DNA from: Halobacillus litoralis
Lineage (GTDB): Bacteria; Bacillota; Bacilli; Bacillales; Halobacillaceae
Direction: 5' to 3'
NCBI RefSeq assembly: GCF_009856355.1
Contig: NZ_WMEW01000007.1
Span: forward strand, 62,001-126,000
DNA length: 64,000 bases
Part shown: in pieces, positions 43,159 to 51,494 of the stretch
Layout: each line of letters starts with the position of its first letter
Position numbering within the stretch: position 1 is the stretch's first letter
Made by a program: the position numbers and the translations under genes
The notes under the pieces: model-generated
Seen by the model: only the letters and a program-made list of their open reading frames with translations
Databases searched by the model: none
What the model was told of the DNA's origin: nothing

Positions 43159-43186
43159 TAAAAGCACCGGGTGAACCGGTGCTTTT
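43159..43186 (+). terminator. Intrinsic terminator
   Basis: AAAGCACCGG and CCGGTGCTTT form a hairpin followed by T residues, nine bases after the VLRF-like stop. Confidence 0.87.
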
Positions 43187-43330
43187 TCGTGTGTGCTCAT
43201 TTCTTATTCACTCTTCGTATGGGGATCGGCTTCCGTACCAGCAGGTCCCGCCCGTTTAATCTTTCCATTATACAGATTTTCAAGGACTATGGTAAAATAG
43301 TATACAGCGAAAATAAATGAGATTGGGGAA

Positions 43331-43642
43331 ATGAACATGTTTGTTGTAGACTCCACCGTAGTGGTGCCGGAGCATAAAGCTGATGATCTCATTCAAATTT
43401 ATCAAAATCGCTCTCGCCTCGTAGATGAAGCAGAGGGATTTTTATCTTTTCAGCTTCTCCAGAATGATCGGAAACCAGGAGAGTTGACGGTGCACCTGGA
43501 GTGGGAATCTAAACAAGCTTATTTGAATTGGGCACGAAGTGAGCAGTTTAAAAAAATTCATGAGCTTGAAAAACATTACCCTGACGAAGATTTGCAGGGA
43601 ATTGTGCCAAAAGTGAAGAAGTATGAGGTGGTGGCGACATGA
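43331..43642 (+). CDS. Antibiotic biosynthesis monooxygenase (ABM) domain protein, HmoA-like
   Basis: The 103-residue protein has the dimeric ABM fold pattern: FVVDSTVVVPEHKADDLIQIYQNR, EGFLSFQLLQNDRKPGELTVHLEWESKQAY in pieces, and FKKIHELEK. B. subtilis HmoA/HmoB of this fold degrade heme; that activity is not proven by the sequence. The start has TTGGGGAA; a second ATG at 43337 is possible. Its stop overlaps the next start (ATGA), so it heads a coupled four-gene operon with a B12 sensor and a STAS protein. Confidence 0.75.
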   Translation: MNMFVVDSTVVVPEHKADDLIQIYQNRSRLVDEAEGFLSFQLLQNDRKPGELTVHLEWESKQAYLNWARSEQFKKIHELEKHYPDEDLQGIVPKVKKYEVVAT

Positions 43643-44007
43643 ATAAAAGCGAACAGTCCCACCTTGTACAAGCTGTAACCGAAGAAATTTATGAAGCTTA
43701 TCCCTATCTTTGGGAAAAATTCGGCCAAAACGGAAGAGACCGGACAGAAGAGGATAATCATCACCACCTGGACCATCTGGCCGCAGCTTATGAGATGAGA
43801 AGCGTGGATTTTTTTATGGACTATACCGAATGGCTGAACAATGTATTGACGTCCAGAAACGTCCCGACCTTATTGATTATCGACAATTTTCAACGGCTTG
43901 CCCGACTGCTGAATGAACAGTCTCTTGTCGATGAGGACGAGAAACGAATGTTCATCATTTATTTAGAGCAGGGTCTCAACCGTCTTCATACTCTGAACGA
44001 GAGGTGA
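43639..44007 (+). CDS. Unknown helical protein of 122 residues, second gene of the B12-STAS operon
   Basis: The protein is predominantly helical, with YLWEKFGQNGRDRTEEDNHHHLDHLAAAY (about 22-50) holding three successive histidines and a fourth three residues later, which could bind a metal or cofactor. I do not recognise the family. It overlaps the ABM gene by four bases and the B12-binding gene by four bases (GTGA), so the products are probably made in fixed ratio and may interact. Confidence 0.7.
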   Translation: MNKSEQSHLVQAVTEEIYEAYPYLWEKFGQNGRDRTEEDNHHHLDHLAAAYEMRSVDFFMDYTEWLNNVLTSRNVPTLLIIDNFQRLARLLNEQSLVDEDEKRMFIIYLEQGLNRLHTLNER

Positions 44008-44666
44008 CTATTTTGGATCTGCATCATGAACAACTCGCTCAAGTTTTTTTGAGCGGAGATGAGGAGAAAGCGCTGGATTACACCTACCGTCTCCTGGAGA
44101 ACTATCCGAGGGCTCACGTATTTGAAAAGGTGATTACACCAGCCATGTACCATGTGGGGAAGCTGTGGGAGAATAATGCCATATCTGTTGCGGATGAACA
44201 TCTGGCTACAGCTGTATGTGATTTTGTTCTTTCAAAAATAGAATCTGACCATCAGACACCTCGGAAGAAGCAGCATTATAAAGTGCTTCTTTTCGGTGTG
44301 GAAGAGGAGCAGCACTATATCGGGCTGAAAATGGTTGCGGATACGTTCAAAGAACATGGATGGAGAGTACGTTATTTAGGGCCGGATCTTCCAATTGAAC
44401 ACTCCCTGTTACAAATTAAAAAATTCCGGCCGGATGTGATTGGGATTTCCGCAGCTTTATCCTACCGTATTCCTATTATAAAAAAATCCATTGAAGCGTT
44501 TGCGCAGCTGGAATGGAAACCAACCATTATGATCGGCGGCCGCCTCGCCTATAAATTTGATTTGTCTGAATTTGAATCCAGTCAGGTTATGGTGATCAAA
44601 AATATCGGTCATCTGACTCATTGGTTCAAAGAAGGAAGGGAAGAATCCATCAATGAAACGAGTTGA
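44004..44666 (+). CDS. Stand-alone B12-binding protein with CarH-type photoreceptor motifs
   Basis: The 220-residue protein has a four-helix cap domain (about 1-80) and a Rossmann-type B12-binding domain (about 88-210). The cap holds W-ENNAISVAD-EH, an exact Wx9EH motif as in the CarH/LitR photoreceptors. The second domain has EEQHYIG (ExHxxG; the lower-ligand histidine) and IGGRLAY. There is no MerR DNA-binding domain, unlike CarH. Adenosylcobalamin or methylcobalamin binding is inferred. It starts with GTG inside the previous stop. Confidence 0.85.
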   Translation: MTILDLHHEQLAQVFLSGDEEKALDYTYRLLENYPRAHVFEKVITPAMYHVGKLWENNAISVADEHLATAVCDFVLSKIESDHQTPRKKQHYKVLLFGVEEEQHYIGLKMVADTFKEHGWRVRYLGPDLPIEHSLLQIKKFRPDVIGISAALSYRIPIIKKSIEAFAQLEWKPTIMIGGRLAYKFDLSEFESSQVMVIKNIGHLTHWFKEGREESINETS

Positions 44667-45435
44667 CCATTCTTTTCCTCTGCCTGTCTTCACAATCAAC
44701 AAAAATTTCATCATACAATCTTATTCCAAAGAAGCGGAAGACCACTTTGTCATAACAGAGAACTTCATGGACCTATTTGATGAGGGCAGCCTTTCCAAGC
44801 TGAAAAAGTGGATCAATCCTGAAGTGAAGAAGGTTACATTGGAAGTCCAGCTGAAACCTTACGGGAACGCCAGTAACCCTGTCACCTGTGATCTGCACGT
44901 CAAATGGAATAATGATCTGCATGCAGAAGTTCTGCTTATTTTGAAGGATGACCAGATGGAGCGCGTAACGACAATGATGAACCAGCTGCGCGCCCGTCTT
45001 AATGATACCAACTTTCAACTTTTGGAAGAGAAAGAGAAACTGGAGGAAGCACTTGAACTGAACAACCGCCTCTCGGCTCCTTTTATCACTCTTACACCGG
45101 ACACAGCGCTGATCCCCTTGTTTGGTGATCTATCCCTGGACAAGATGGATGTTATCGAAGAACCGCTTCTTCACCGCGTGAATCAAGGCGGTATGGAGCG
45201 GGTACTGCTCGATTTCACCGGTGTTGGAGATATTCCGAAAGACGGGGCTCAGGCATTAAAAAGCCTGACTGCTTCTTTATTTTATATGGGAGCCGCCGTG
45301 GTCATTACAGGTGTAAGGCCTGAGCAGGTGCCAAAACTTCAGCAGATCCGTTTTCCTGTTGACGTATCGTATCTGCATTCCCTTCAGCAGGCGGTTAGCA
45401 GGTACTGCCTGCATTATGATCCGTCATCCAGTTAA
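44653..45435 (+). CDS. PAS-like/STAS-domain signalling protein
   Basis: The 260-residue protein has an N-terminal PAS-like region (about 8-100: FPLPVFTINKNFIIQSYSKEAEDHF), a coiled coil (about 100-140: MMNQLRARLNDTNFQLLEEKEKLEEAL) and a C-terminal STAS domain (about 145-255) with VLLDFTGVGDIPKDGAQALKSL. In RsbR-type stressosome proteins a threonine or serine near this D-x-x-G loop is phosphorylated; here the position is DFTGVGDIPKDGA. It overlaps the B12 gene by 14 bases. It may relay the B12 protein's state to a partner. Confidence 0.8.
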   Translation: MKRVDHSFPLPVFTINKNFIIQSYSKEAEDHFVITENFMDLFDEGSLSKLKKWINPEVKKVTLEVQLKPYGNASNPVTCDLHVKWNNDLHAEVLLILKDDQMERVTTMMNQLRARLNDTNFQLLEEKEKLEEALELNNRLSAPFITLTPDTALIPLFGDLSLDKMDVIEEPLLHRVNQGGMERVLLDFTGVGDIPKDGAQALKSLTASLFYMGAAVVITGVRPEQVPKLQQIRFPVDVSYLHSLQQAVSRYCLHYDPSSS

Positions 45436-45506
45436 TTTCCGGTTTATGACCCTTTTCCAATGTGGAATAGATAAAGTAACCCAGAAAATAGAAAGGATGA
45501 TTTGTG

Positions 45507-45713
45507 ATGGAAATGACACTTGAAGTGAACGGCATGACGTGCGAGCACTGCCAGAAAACCGTTAAAAATACAGTAGAGAACCTTGAAGGTGTGCACGGAG
45601 CAGAGGTTCATCTCGACAGTGGTAAAGTCAATGTAGTCTACGATGAAGCCTATGTCGGCAAAAACTTAATCAAAGAATCCATTCATGCCCAGGGGTATGA
45701 GGTAGTTGGATAA
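45507..45713 (+). CDS. copZ: Copper chaperone CopZ-like
   Basis: The 68-residue heavy-metal-associated domain has the metal motif GMTCEHC (Cys11 and Cys14 in this numbering) and ends with HAQGYEVV. It carries Cu(I) in the cytoplasm. No CopA ATPase or CsoR repressor is adjacent. A GTG directly upstream at 45504 could also serve as the start; the site is GAAAGGATGA. Confidence 0.9.
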   Translation: MEMTLEVNGMTCEHCQKTVKNTVENLEGVHGAEVHLDSGKVNVVYDEAYVGKNLIKESIHAQGYEVVG

Positions 45714-45718
45714 TCATT

Positions 45719-45746
45719 GAAGGCCCGGAATGTCCGGGCCTTTTTT
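45719..45746 (+). terminator. Intrinsic terminator of copZ
   Basis: AAGGCCCGG and CCGGGCCTTTTTT form a hairpin five bases after the copZ stop. The hairpin at 45893-45923 has the same GCCCGG/CCGGGC stem with a different loop, so the pair may be an old duplication around repeat remnant G. Confidence 0.88.
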
Positions 45747-45892
45747 GCTGATGGGCAGCTGTTTTCCGGCCTTTTCTTCATAGAAAACGACCAAGTCAGC
45801 TGAGAGCCCGTCTGCGGGAAGTATTCACCGGCAGGCTGTATCCACACTACACACAGGAAGCATCGCTTATACACAAATTCTTTTTCATCCAT
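45747..45892 (-). repeat. Interspersed non-coding repeat, degenerate remnant G
   Basis: CGACCAAGTCAGCTGAGAGC followed by CCGTCTGCGGGAAGTATTCACCGGCAGGC (about 45789-45837) matches, in reverse, the family's core-1 segment from the GGTGGATGAATGCCGCGGGC boundary to CTCAGCTGACTTGGTC. The rest is not alignable by eye. It lies between convergent copZ and a CotF-like gene, framed by two terminators with the same stem. Confidence 0.55.
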
Positions 45893-45923
45893 AAGAAAAG
45901 CCCGGTCATCCCGGGCTTTTCTT
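45893..45923 (-). terminator. Intrinsic terminator of the CotF-like pair
   Basis: AAGAAAAGCCCGG and CCGGGCTTTTCTT form a perfect bidirectional hairpin that touches the stop codon at 45922. Confidence 0.9.
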
Positions 45924-46257
45924 ATTGTACGGTGTAGGGAAGCTGGGATTGATAGCCGGAAAATTTCTGGTAGGCTTGGTCCAGCTTTTGGTTCTCTTCC
46001 TGCTCAAGCGCATACCACCCATGTTTGAACATGAGGTTGTAAAGGTTTCTCTGGCAGTCCTGCGTCTCTTTGAAGATGGTTGCTAAATCCTGATAGATCG
46101 CCTGGTTACTCGCCTCATTCAATGCAGTACTGTACGACGATGTCATATACTTTTCCGTAGCGAGCAGATCGTTTACGAAATCCCGTTCGTTCATCTGCGG
46201 CGTCTGAGGTACAGTTGTTTCAGGATTTTGGATTTTCTGCGGTTGATTTGAGTTCAT
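45922..46257 (-). CDS. CotF-like spore coat protein, second gene of a pair
   Basis: The 111-residue protein has a glutamine/proline-rich N-terminus and a helical body (FVNDLLATEKYMTSSYSTALNEASNQ and RNLYNLMFKHGWYALEQEE), like the small CotF-type coat proteins YraG/YraF of B. subtilis. It follows its paralogue-like neighbour by 11 bp and was probably co-transcribed with it late in sporulation. Confidence 0.72.
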   Translation of the reverse strand: MNSNQPQKIQNPETTVPQTPQMNERDFVNDLLATEKYMTSSYSTALNEASNQAIYQDLATIFKETQDCQRNLYNLMFKHGWYALEQEENQKLDQAYQKFSGYQSQLPYTVQ

Positions 46258-46268
46258 AGCGCCCCTCC

Positions 46269-46532
46269 TTAATTCGGTTTGTTGGATTGTGTATTCAGAT
46301 GCTCCAAAATTTTATTATAGTGCCGCTGATGCATTTGTCCGGCTTCGTCCAGTGCTGCCTGAAGTTCAGGGGTTTGACAATTTTGAGCATAAAAATGAGC
46401 TTTTTTACATGCTGTCAAATTCCAGGAAAGCATATCTGCAAGGTACAATTGATCTTTAATGGTCACAATATCAGGGGCTTGAGCCATAGGCTGTGCCCCC
46501 TGCATGGACCCTGGTGCCTGGTTCTGCTGCAT
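46269..46532 (-). CDS. CotF-like spore coat protein, first gene of a pair
   Basis: The 87-residue protein has the same layout as its neighbour: a glutamine/methionine-rich start, then IKDQLYLADMLSWNLTACKKAHFYAQNCQ and AGQMHQRHYNKILEHL. It resembles the short CotF-like proteins that occur in pairs in Bacillus. The start has AAAGGAGGG. Confidence 0.72.
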   Translation of the reverse strand: MQQNQAPGSMQGAQPMAQAPDIVTIKDQLYLADMLSWNLTACKKAHFYAQNCQTPELQAALDEAGQMHQRHYNKILEHLNTQSNKPN

Positions 46533-46729
46533 GGAATTCCCTCCTTTATCGTGTCCCTGTTAGTATGGCTGTTTCAGGATGATCTATAAATGGAAGACAG
46601 GTTTTATTTGTCGAATATAGGATGAAAACATTCACCCTTTTTTAAGAAAAATGATAAAATAGAATCACGAACATTTACATTTCTGAAAATTATAAAGATT
46701 GGAACCACCACCAGTCAGGGGGCTTGAAG

Positions 46730-47647
46730 ATGGAAAAGGTTATGCGCAATTTCTTTCTTTTTTTATCGAAAAACCGCTTTTTTACCAAGCTTGCAAAAAA
46801 ATATGGACTCCGCTTTGGTGCGGGTAAATTTGTAGCGGGTGTTTCTGTGCCTGATGCCGTCCAAACGATCCGGACGTTGAATGAACAGGGACTGGCCGTC
46901 ACGATTGATCACCTTGGAGAGTTCATTGACAGTGAAGCAGAAGCAAGGGACGCAGCAGATGGATGTATCGCCGCAATTGAAGCCATAGCCGAATATCATC
47001 TGGACTCTCAATTATCCTTGAAGCTGACTTCCATGGGCCTGGATATTTCTGAATCGCTTGTGATGGAGAACATGCGCAGGATTCTTGATGCAGCGGAAAA
47101 AAATGATGTGTTCGTAACCATTGATATGGAAGATTACGAACGCTGCGGGATGACCCTGGACATTTTCAAGCAGTTGAAGGAGGAATATGATCATATCGGG
47201 ACTGTTCTCCAATCCTATTTATATCGTACAGCCGAAGATATAGAAGAGCTGGATCATTACTCCCCGAACCTGAGACTGGTCAAAGGGGCTTATAAGGAAT
47301 CCGCCAAAGTGGCTTTTCCGGATAAAAAGGATGTCGATGACAATCTAAAGAAGATCATCCGGATCCACTTGATGAATGGGAATTATACAGCTGTAGCTAC
47401 GCATGATGATGAAATGATTGAGTATACAAAGAAATTAGTGGAGAAAGAGGGCATATCAAAGGATCAATTCGAATTTCAAATGCTTTACGGCATTCGAGTG
47501 GAACGTCAGAAGGAACTGGTGGATGAAGGATATAAAATGCGCGTGTATGTGCCTTATGGGAATGACTGGTACGGGTATTTTATGCGCCGCCTTGCTGAAC
47601 GCCCGGCAAACGTCGCTTTTGTCTTGAGAGGAGTATTCGGCAGATAA
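46730..47647 (+). CDS. Proline dehydrogenase
   Basis: The 305-residue FAD enzyme oxidises proline to pyrroline-5-carboxylate. It shows the barrel motifs LSLKLTSMGLDIS, VTIDMEDYERC, GTVLQSYLYRTAED, RLVKGAYKES, ATHDDEMIEY, FQMLYGIR and PYGNDWYGYFMRRLAERPAN. The ATG at 46730 follows AGGGGGCTTG. P5C dehydrogenase is not adjacent. As in B. subtilis (yusM), it lies beside the fadNAE operon. Confidence 0.94.
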   Translation: MEKVMRNFFLFLSKNRFFTKLAKKYGLRFGAGKFVAGVSVPDAVQTIRTLNEQGLAVTIDHLGEFIDSEAEARDAADGCIAAIEAIAEYHLDSQLSLKLTSMGLDISESLVMENMRRILDAAEKNDVFVTIDMEDYERCGMTLDIFKQLKEEYDHIGTVLQSYLYRTAEDIEELDHYSPNLRLVKGAYKESAKVAFPDKKDVDDNLKKIIRIHLMNGNYTAVATHDDEMIEYTKKLVEKEGISKDQFEFQMLYGIRVERQKELVDEGYKMRVYVPYGNDWYGYFMRRLAERPANVAFVLRGVFGR

Positions 47648-47758
47648 GGAGGTCCGTTCTGCACGGATTCTCCTTTTGAAGTCAAAACACGGAGGAAGAT
47701 CATACACTAATGTACAGAAACGTCCTGGAAGATTTTTCGATATTTATGGAGAAAAGGA

Positions 47759-47849
47759 TTGCGAAATGTCTGAAAATATTTTATATTAGACGTAGATACC
47801 GGCTCAGCACTATATTTTTTTGACTGTAAAATGAATGAGTGTTCATTCA
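47759..47849 (+). promoter_or_regulatory. fadNAE promoter and FadR-type operator
   Basis: TTGCGA (47759-47764) and TATATT (47782-47787) are 17 bp apart. TGAATGAGTGTTCATTCA (47832-47849) is a palindrome matching the FadR box (TGAATGANTANTCATTCA) of Bacillus fatty-acid degradation genes. It lies downstream of the promoter and would act as a roadblock. The fadN frame reads through this site, but the true start is later. Confidence 0.75.
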
Positions 47850-47869
47850 AAGAGATAGGGGGAGAAATG

Positions 47870-50272
47870 ATGAATCAAAAAATTAAACGGGCTGCAGTTT
47901 TAGGCTCAGGGGTGATGGGCGCCGGCATTGCTGCCCATCTGGCCAACACGGGAATCCCTGTACTGATGATGGACATTGCACCCCGGGAATTATCCGAACA
48001 GGAAAAAAGTAAAGGGTTAACGATCGAACATCCAGCGGTACGAAACCGGATAGCGGTTGAAAATAAAAAAGCTCTTTTAAAGCAGAAGCCGTCCCCGCTG
48101 ACAAGTAAAAAGAACCTTGATTTAATCGAGACGGGCAACTTTACCGATGATATGAGCCGGCTGGGAGAAATTGACTGGATTATCGAAGTCGTCGTTGAAA
48201 ACCTGGATATCAAAAAGAAAGTGCTGGCTCAGGTGGATCAATACCGTAAACCCGGTTCGATTGTAAGTTCCAATACGTCCGGCATTTCCATAGAAGCGAT
48301 GTCTGCAGACTGCAGCGATGATTTCAAAAAGCATTTTCTTGGAACGCATTTCTTCAACCCGCCGCGTTACTTGAAGCTTCTGGAAGTTATCCCGACGGCT
48401 TCGACAGATCCAGAAGTACTCTCGTTTATGAAAACATTCGGAGAGGATGTCCTTGGTAAAGGTGTCGTGGAAGCCAAGGATACACCGAACTTCATTGCCA
48501 ACCGTATCGGCACATACGGACTTCTCATCACGGTGCAGAAAATGCTTGAAAAAGGATACTCCGTCGGTGAGGTGGATTCTGTAACCGGCCCTTTGATCGG
48601 CCGTCCGAAAAGCGCCACCTTCCGTACGCTTGATGTTGTAGGCCTGGATACCTTTATCCATGTCGCCAACAATGTCTATGAACAGGTGGAAGGAGACGAA
48701 AAGAAAGCTTTTGAAGTTCCAGGCTTTATGACAGCGATGCTTGAAAAAGGCTGGCTTGGATCCAAAAGCGGCCAGGGATTCTTCTTGAAAAATAAAACCG
48801 CGGAAGGAAGCGAAATCCTTCAATTGAATCCGGAAACCCTTGATTATGAACCGCGTGGAAAATTAAAAACAAAAGCTACAGAAGCGGCAAAACAGGAAAA
48901 AGGGCTGCACCGCAAGCTGAAAACCCTCGTCAATGCTGAAGGTGACCGTGCCGGCGACTTGATCTGGTCCATCATTAAACCGGTGCTGTTGTACTCAGGA
49001 GAGCTGGCGGGGGAAATAGCTGATGATATTTCTGCTGTTGACGATGCGATGAAATGGGGCTTCGGATGGGATGCAGGTCCATTTGAAATCTGGGACGCCG
49101 TCGGGGTTTCGGCTTCCGTCGAACGAATGAAAGCCGAAGGGGAAACCATTCCCGCATGGGTGGAACAAATGGTCGCGGAAGACATCCCGTCCTTTTATAA
49201 ACAAGAAAATGGAAACGTTTACTATTACCACAATGGGGAGTACACGGAAAAGTCTTTTAATAAAAAACAGATCAACCTGAAGCGTCTAAAAGAGAAAAAA
49301 GACGTGATTAAGAAAAACGCAGGTGCGAGTCTTATTGATTTGGGAGATGGAGTCGCTGGTCTTGAATTCCACTCCCGAAGCAATGCCATCGGTCTGGATA
49401 TTGTCCAGATGATGAACTTTGCTGTCGATTATGTTGATGAAAACAACTGGAAGGGCCTCGTGGTCGGAAACCAGGCGAAAAACTTCTGTGTGGGTGCCAA
49501 TCTAGGCATGATGCTGATGGAAGCGCAGGATTACAACTTTTTTGAAATAGAAATGGTCGTAAAGAACTTCCAGGACAGCATGATGAAACTGAAGTATTCT
49601 GATAAGCCGGTCGTTGCAGCTCCGTTTGGAATGACACTGGGCGGCGGCGCAGAGGTCTGCCTTCCATCTGCAGCGGTTCAAGCCTCTCCAGAGACATACA
49701 TGGGCCTTGTGGAAGCCGGAGTCGGTCTGATCCCCGGCGGTGGTGGAAACAAGGAGCTTTACATCAAGCACCTCAGAAATATTCCTGAAGGTGTAGAGGT
49801 TGACCTCCAAAAGGTGGCCGTCAGTGTGTTTGAAAAGATCGCAATGGCAAAAGTATCTACATCCGGTGAAGAAGCCTTGGAGAATGGTTTTCTGGATCAA
49901 CAGGATGCTGTAAGCACAAACGGCGATCATCTGCTCTATGATGCCAAACAGAAAGTCCTCGGTCTGGCCGGTTCGGGATATCAAGCACCTAAACGAACGA
50001 AGGTTCCTGTCACAGGAGAGCAGGGATTAGCCACTATGCTCCTAGGTGCCAAGTCGCTTGTTTTGAGCGGGTACGCAAGTGAGCATGATATGAAAATTGC
50101 CGAAAAGCTGGCTTTTGTACTGGCCGGCGGACGTCTGAAGCAGGGAACACTCGTCGATGAGCAGTACCTGCTGGACTTGGAGAGGGAGGCATTCCTCAGC
50201 CTGATCGGTGAGCCTAAGTCACAGGCGCGTATGCAGCACATGCTTATGAAAGGAAAACCGCTCCGTAACTAA
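47870..50272 (+). CDS. fadN: 3-hydroxyacyl-CoA dehydrogenase/enoyl-CoA hydratase
   Basis: The 800-residue bifunctional beta-oxidation enzyme has an N-terminal NAD-binding domain (AVLGSGVMGAGIAAHLANTG), a middle part with STDPEVLSFMKTF and VKDTPNFIANRIG-like sequence, and a C-terminal crotonase-type domain (about 490-700: GAGVALLEFHSRSNAIG-like, ALGGGAE-like TLGGGAEVCLPS, VEAGVGLIPGGGG). The start at 47870 follows GGGGGAG; 47867 is an alternative, and the upstream extension through the FadR box is rejected. First gene of fadNAE. Confidence 0.95.
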   Translation: MNQKIKRAAVLGSGVMGAGIAAHLANTGIPVLMMDIAPRELSEQEKSKGLTIEHPAVRNRIAVENKKALLKQKPSPLTSKKNLDLIETGNFTDDMSRLGEIDWIIEVVVENLDIKKKVLAQVDQYRKPGSIVSSNTSGISIEAMSADCSDDFKKHFLGTHFFNPPRYLKLLEVIPTASTDPEVLSFMKTFGEDVLGKGVVEAKDTPNFIANRIGTYGLLITVQKMLEKGYSVGEVDSVTGPLIGRPKSATFRTLDVVGLDTFIHVANNVYEQVEGDEKKAFEVPGFMTAMLEKGWLGSKSGQGFFLKNKTAEGSEILQLNPETLDYEPRGKLKTKATEAAKQEKGLHRKLKTLVNAEGDRAGDLIWSIIKPVLLYSGELAGEIADDISAVDDAMKWGFGWDAGPFEIWDAVGVSASVERMKAEGETIPAWVEQMVAEDIPSFYKQENGNVYYYHNGEYTEKSFNKKQINLKRLKEKKDVIKKNAGASLIDLGDGVAGLEFHSRSNAIGLDIVQMMNFAVDYVDENNWKGLVVGNQAKNFCVGANLGMMLMEAQDYNFFEIEMVVKNFQDSMMKLKYSDKPVVAAPFGMTLGGGAEVCLPSAAVQASPETYMGLVEAGVGLIPGGGGNKELYIKHLRNIPEGVEVDLQKVAVSVFEKIAMAKVSTSGEEALENGFLDQQDAVSTNGDHLLYDAKQKVLGLAGSGYQAPKRTKVPVTGEQGLATMLLGAKSLVLSGYASEHDMKIAEKLAFVLAGGRLKQGTLVDEQYLLDLEREAFLSLIGEPKSQARMQHMLMKGKPLRN

Positions 50273-50302
50273 AAGGAGAGGACATAGAGGAGGGGACATA
50301 CA

Positions 50303-51478
50303 TTGAAAGAAGCAGTGATTGTAGCGGGGGCAAGAACACCGGTGGGCCGTGCCAGGAAAGGCGCGCTCGCCCATACGAGACCGGATGACCTGGCCGCTTT
50401 AACGATAAAGGAAACGTTGATAAGAGCCGGAGGTTATGAAGGGAATATTGACGACGTCATTATCGGATGTGCCATGCCGGAAGCTGAACAGGGAATGAAC
50501 ATGGCCCGCAATATTTCAGGTCTGGCAGGACTTCATCACAAAGTCCCTGCCATTACCATTAACCGGTACTGTTCTTCCGGTCTGCAGAGTATCGCCTATG
50601 CAGCTGAAAAAATTATGCTTGGTCACAGTGACACCGCTCTTGCCGGAGGGGCTGAATCGATGAGCCTGATTCCAATGGGCGGACACGTTATAAAACCAAA
50701 TATCGAACTGGTGGAACAGGCCCCTGAATATTACATGTCCATGGGGCATACGGCCGAAGCGGTAGCCACCCGCTTTGGAATTTCAAGAGAGGACCAGGAT
50801 GCTTTTGCTGTTCAGAGTCACGAGCGTGCGGCACGGGCGATTCAGGAAGGGAAATTCGAGGATGAAATTGTCCCGGTGGAAGTGATAAACCGGGATCTTG
50901 GCTCCGATCATAAAGTGAAGGAATCCAAAAAGATGTTCGCTGTCGATGAAGGGGTGCGGCCTGGTACAAGGCAGGAAATACTGGCGAAGCTGAAGCCTGC
51001 ATTTTCTGCCAGAGGTTCAGTAACAGCGGGAAACTCTTCACAGATGAGCGACGGCGCCGCATCTGTTCTTGTAATGGATCATGACAAGGCAAAGTCTGAA
51101 GGGCTGCAGCCCCTGGTGAAATTCCGTTCCTTTGCCGTAGCTGGAGTTGAACCTGAAATTATGGGAGTAGGCCCTATTGAAGCAGTGCCGAAAGCACTCA
51201 AAATGGCCGGATTGTCCACCCAGGATATTGGCTTATTTGAACTGAATGAAGCATTCGCCTCTCAATCGCTTCGCGTCATCCGTGAGCTTGGTCTTGATCC
51301 GGAAAAAGTCAACGTGAACGGAGGAGCCATCGCTCTTGGTCATCCGCTGGGATGCACAGGGACGAAGCTGACATTGAGTCTTATTCATGAAATGAAAAGA
51401 AGAAACGAACAATTCGGTGTTGTAACAATGTGTATCGGCGGCGGTATGGGTGCTGCTGGAGTCTTTGAACTAATCTAA
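50303..51478 (+). CDS. fadA: Acetyl-CoA acyltransferase (3-ketoacyl-CoA thiolase)
   Basis: The 391-residue thiolase carries out the last step of beta-oxidation. The acyl-binding cysteine is in INRYCSSGLQSI (Cys93), and the C-terminal active-site motifs NEAFASQSL, NVNGGAIALGHPLGCTGTKL and CIGGGMGAA are present. It uses a TTG start with GAGGAGGGG upstream and follows fadN by 30 bp. Confidence 0.96.
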   Translation: MKEAVIVAGARTPVGRARKGALAHTRPDDLAALTIKETLIRAGGYEGNIDDVIIGCAMPEAEQGMNMARNISGLAGLHHKVPAITINRYCSSGLQSIAYAAEKIMLGHSDTALAGGAESMSLIPMGGHVIKPNIELVEQAPEYYMSMGHTAEAVATRFGISREDQDAFAVQSHERAARAIQEGKFEDEIVPVEVINRDLGSDHKVKESKKMFAVDEGVRPGTRQEILAKLKPAFSARGSVTAGNSSQMSDGAASVLVMDHDKAKSEGLQPLVKFRSFAVAGVEPEIMGVGPIEAVPKALKMAGLSTQDIGLFELNEAFASQSLRVIRELGLDPEKVNVNGGAIALGHPLGCTGTKLTLSLIHEMKRRNEQFGVVTMCIGGGMGAAGVFELI

Positions 51479-51494
51479 TGGGGAGGCACAACCA

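Noticed and set aside
47831..47869. Earlier ATG for fadN at 47831
   Set aside because: The extension is encoded by the FadR palindrome and has no ribosome binding site; MNQKIKRAAVLGSG after GGGGGAG is the usual FadN start.
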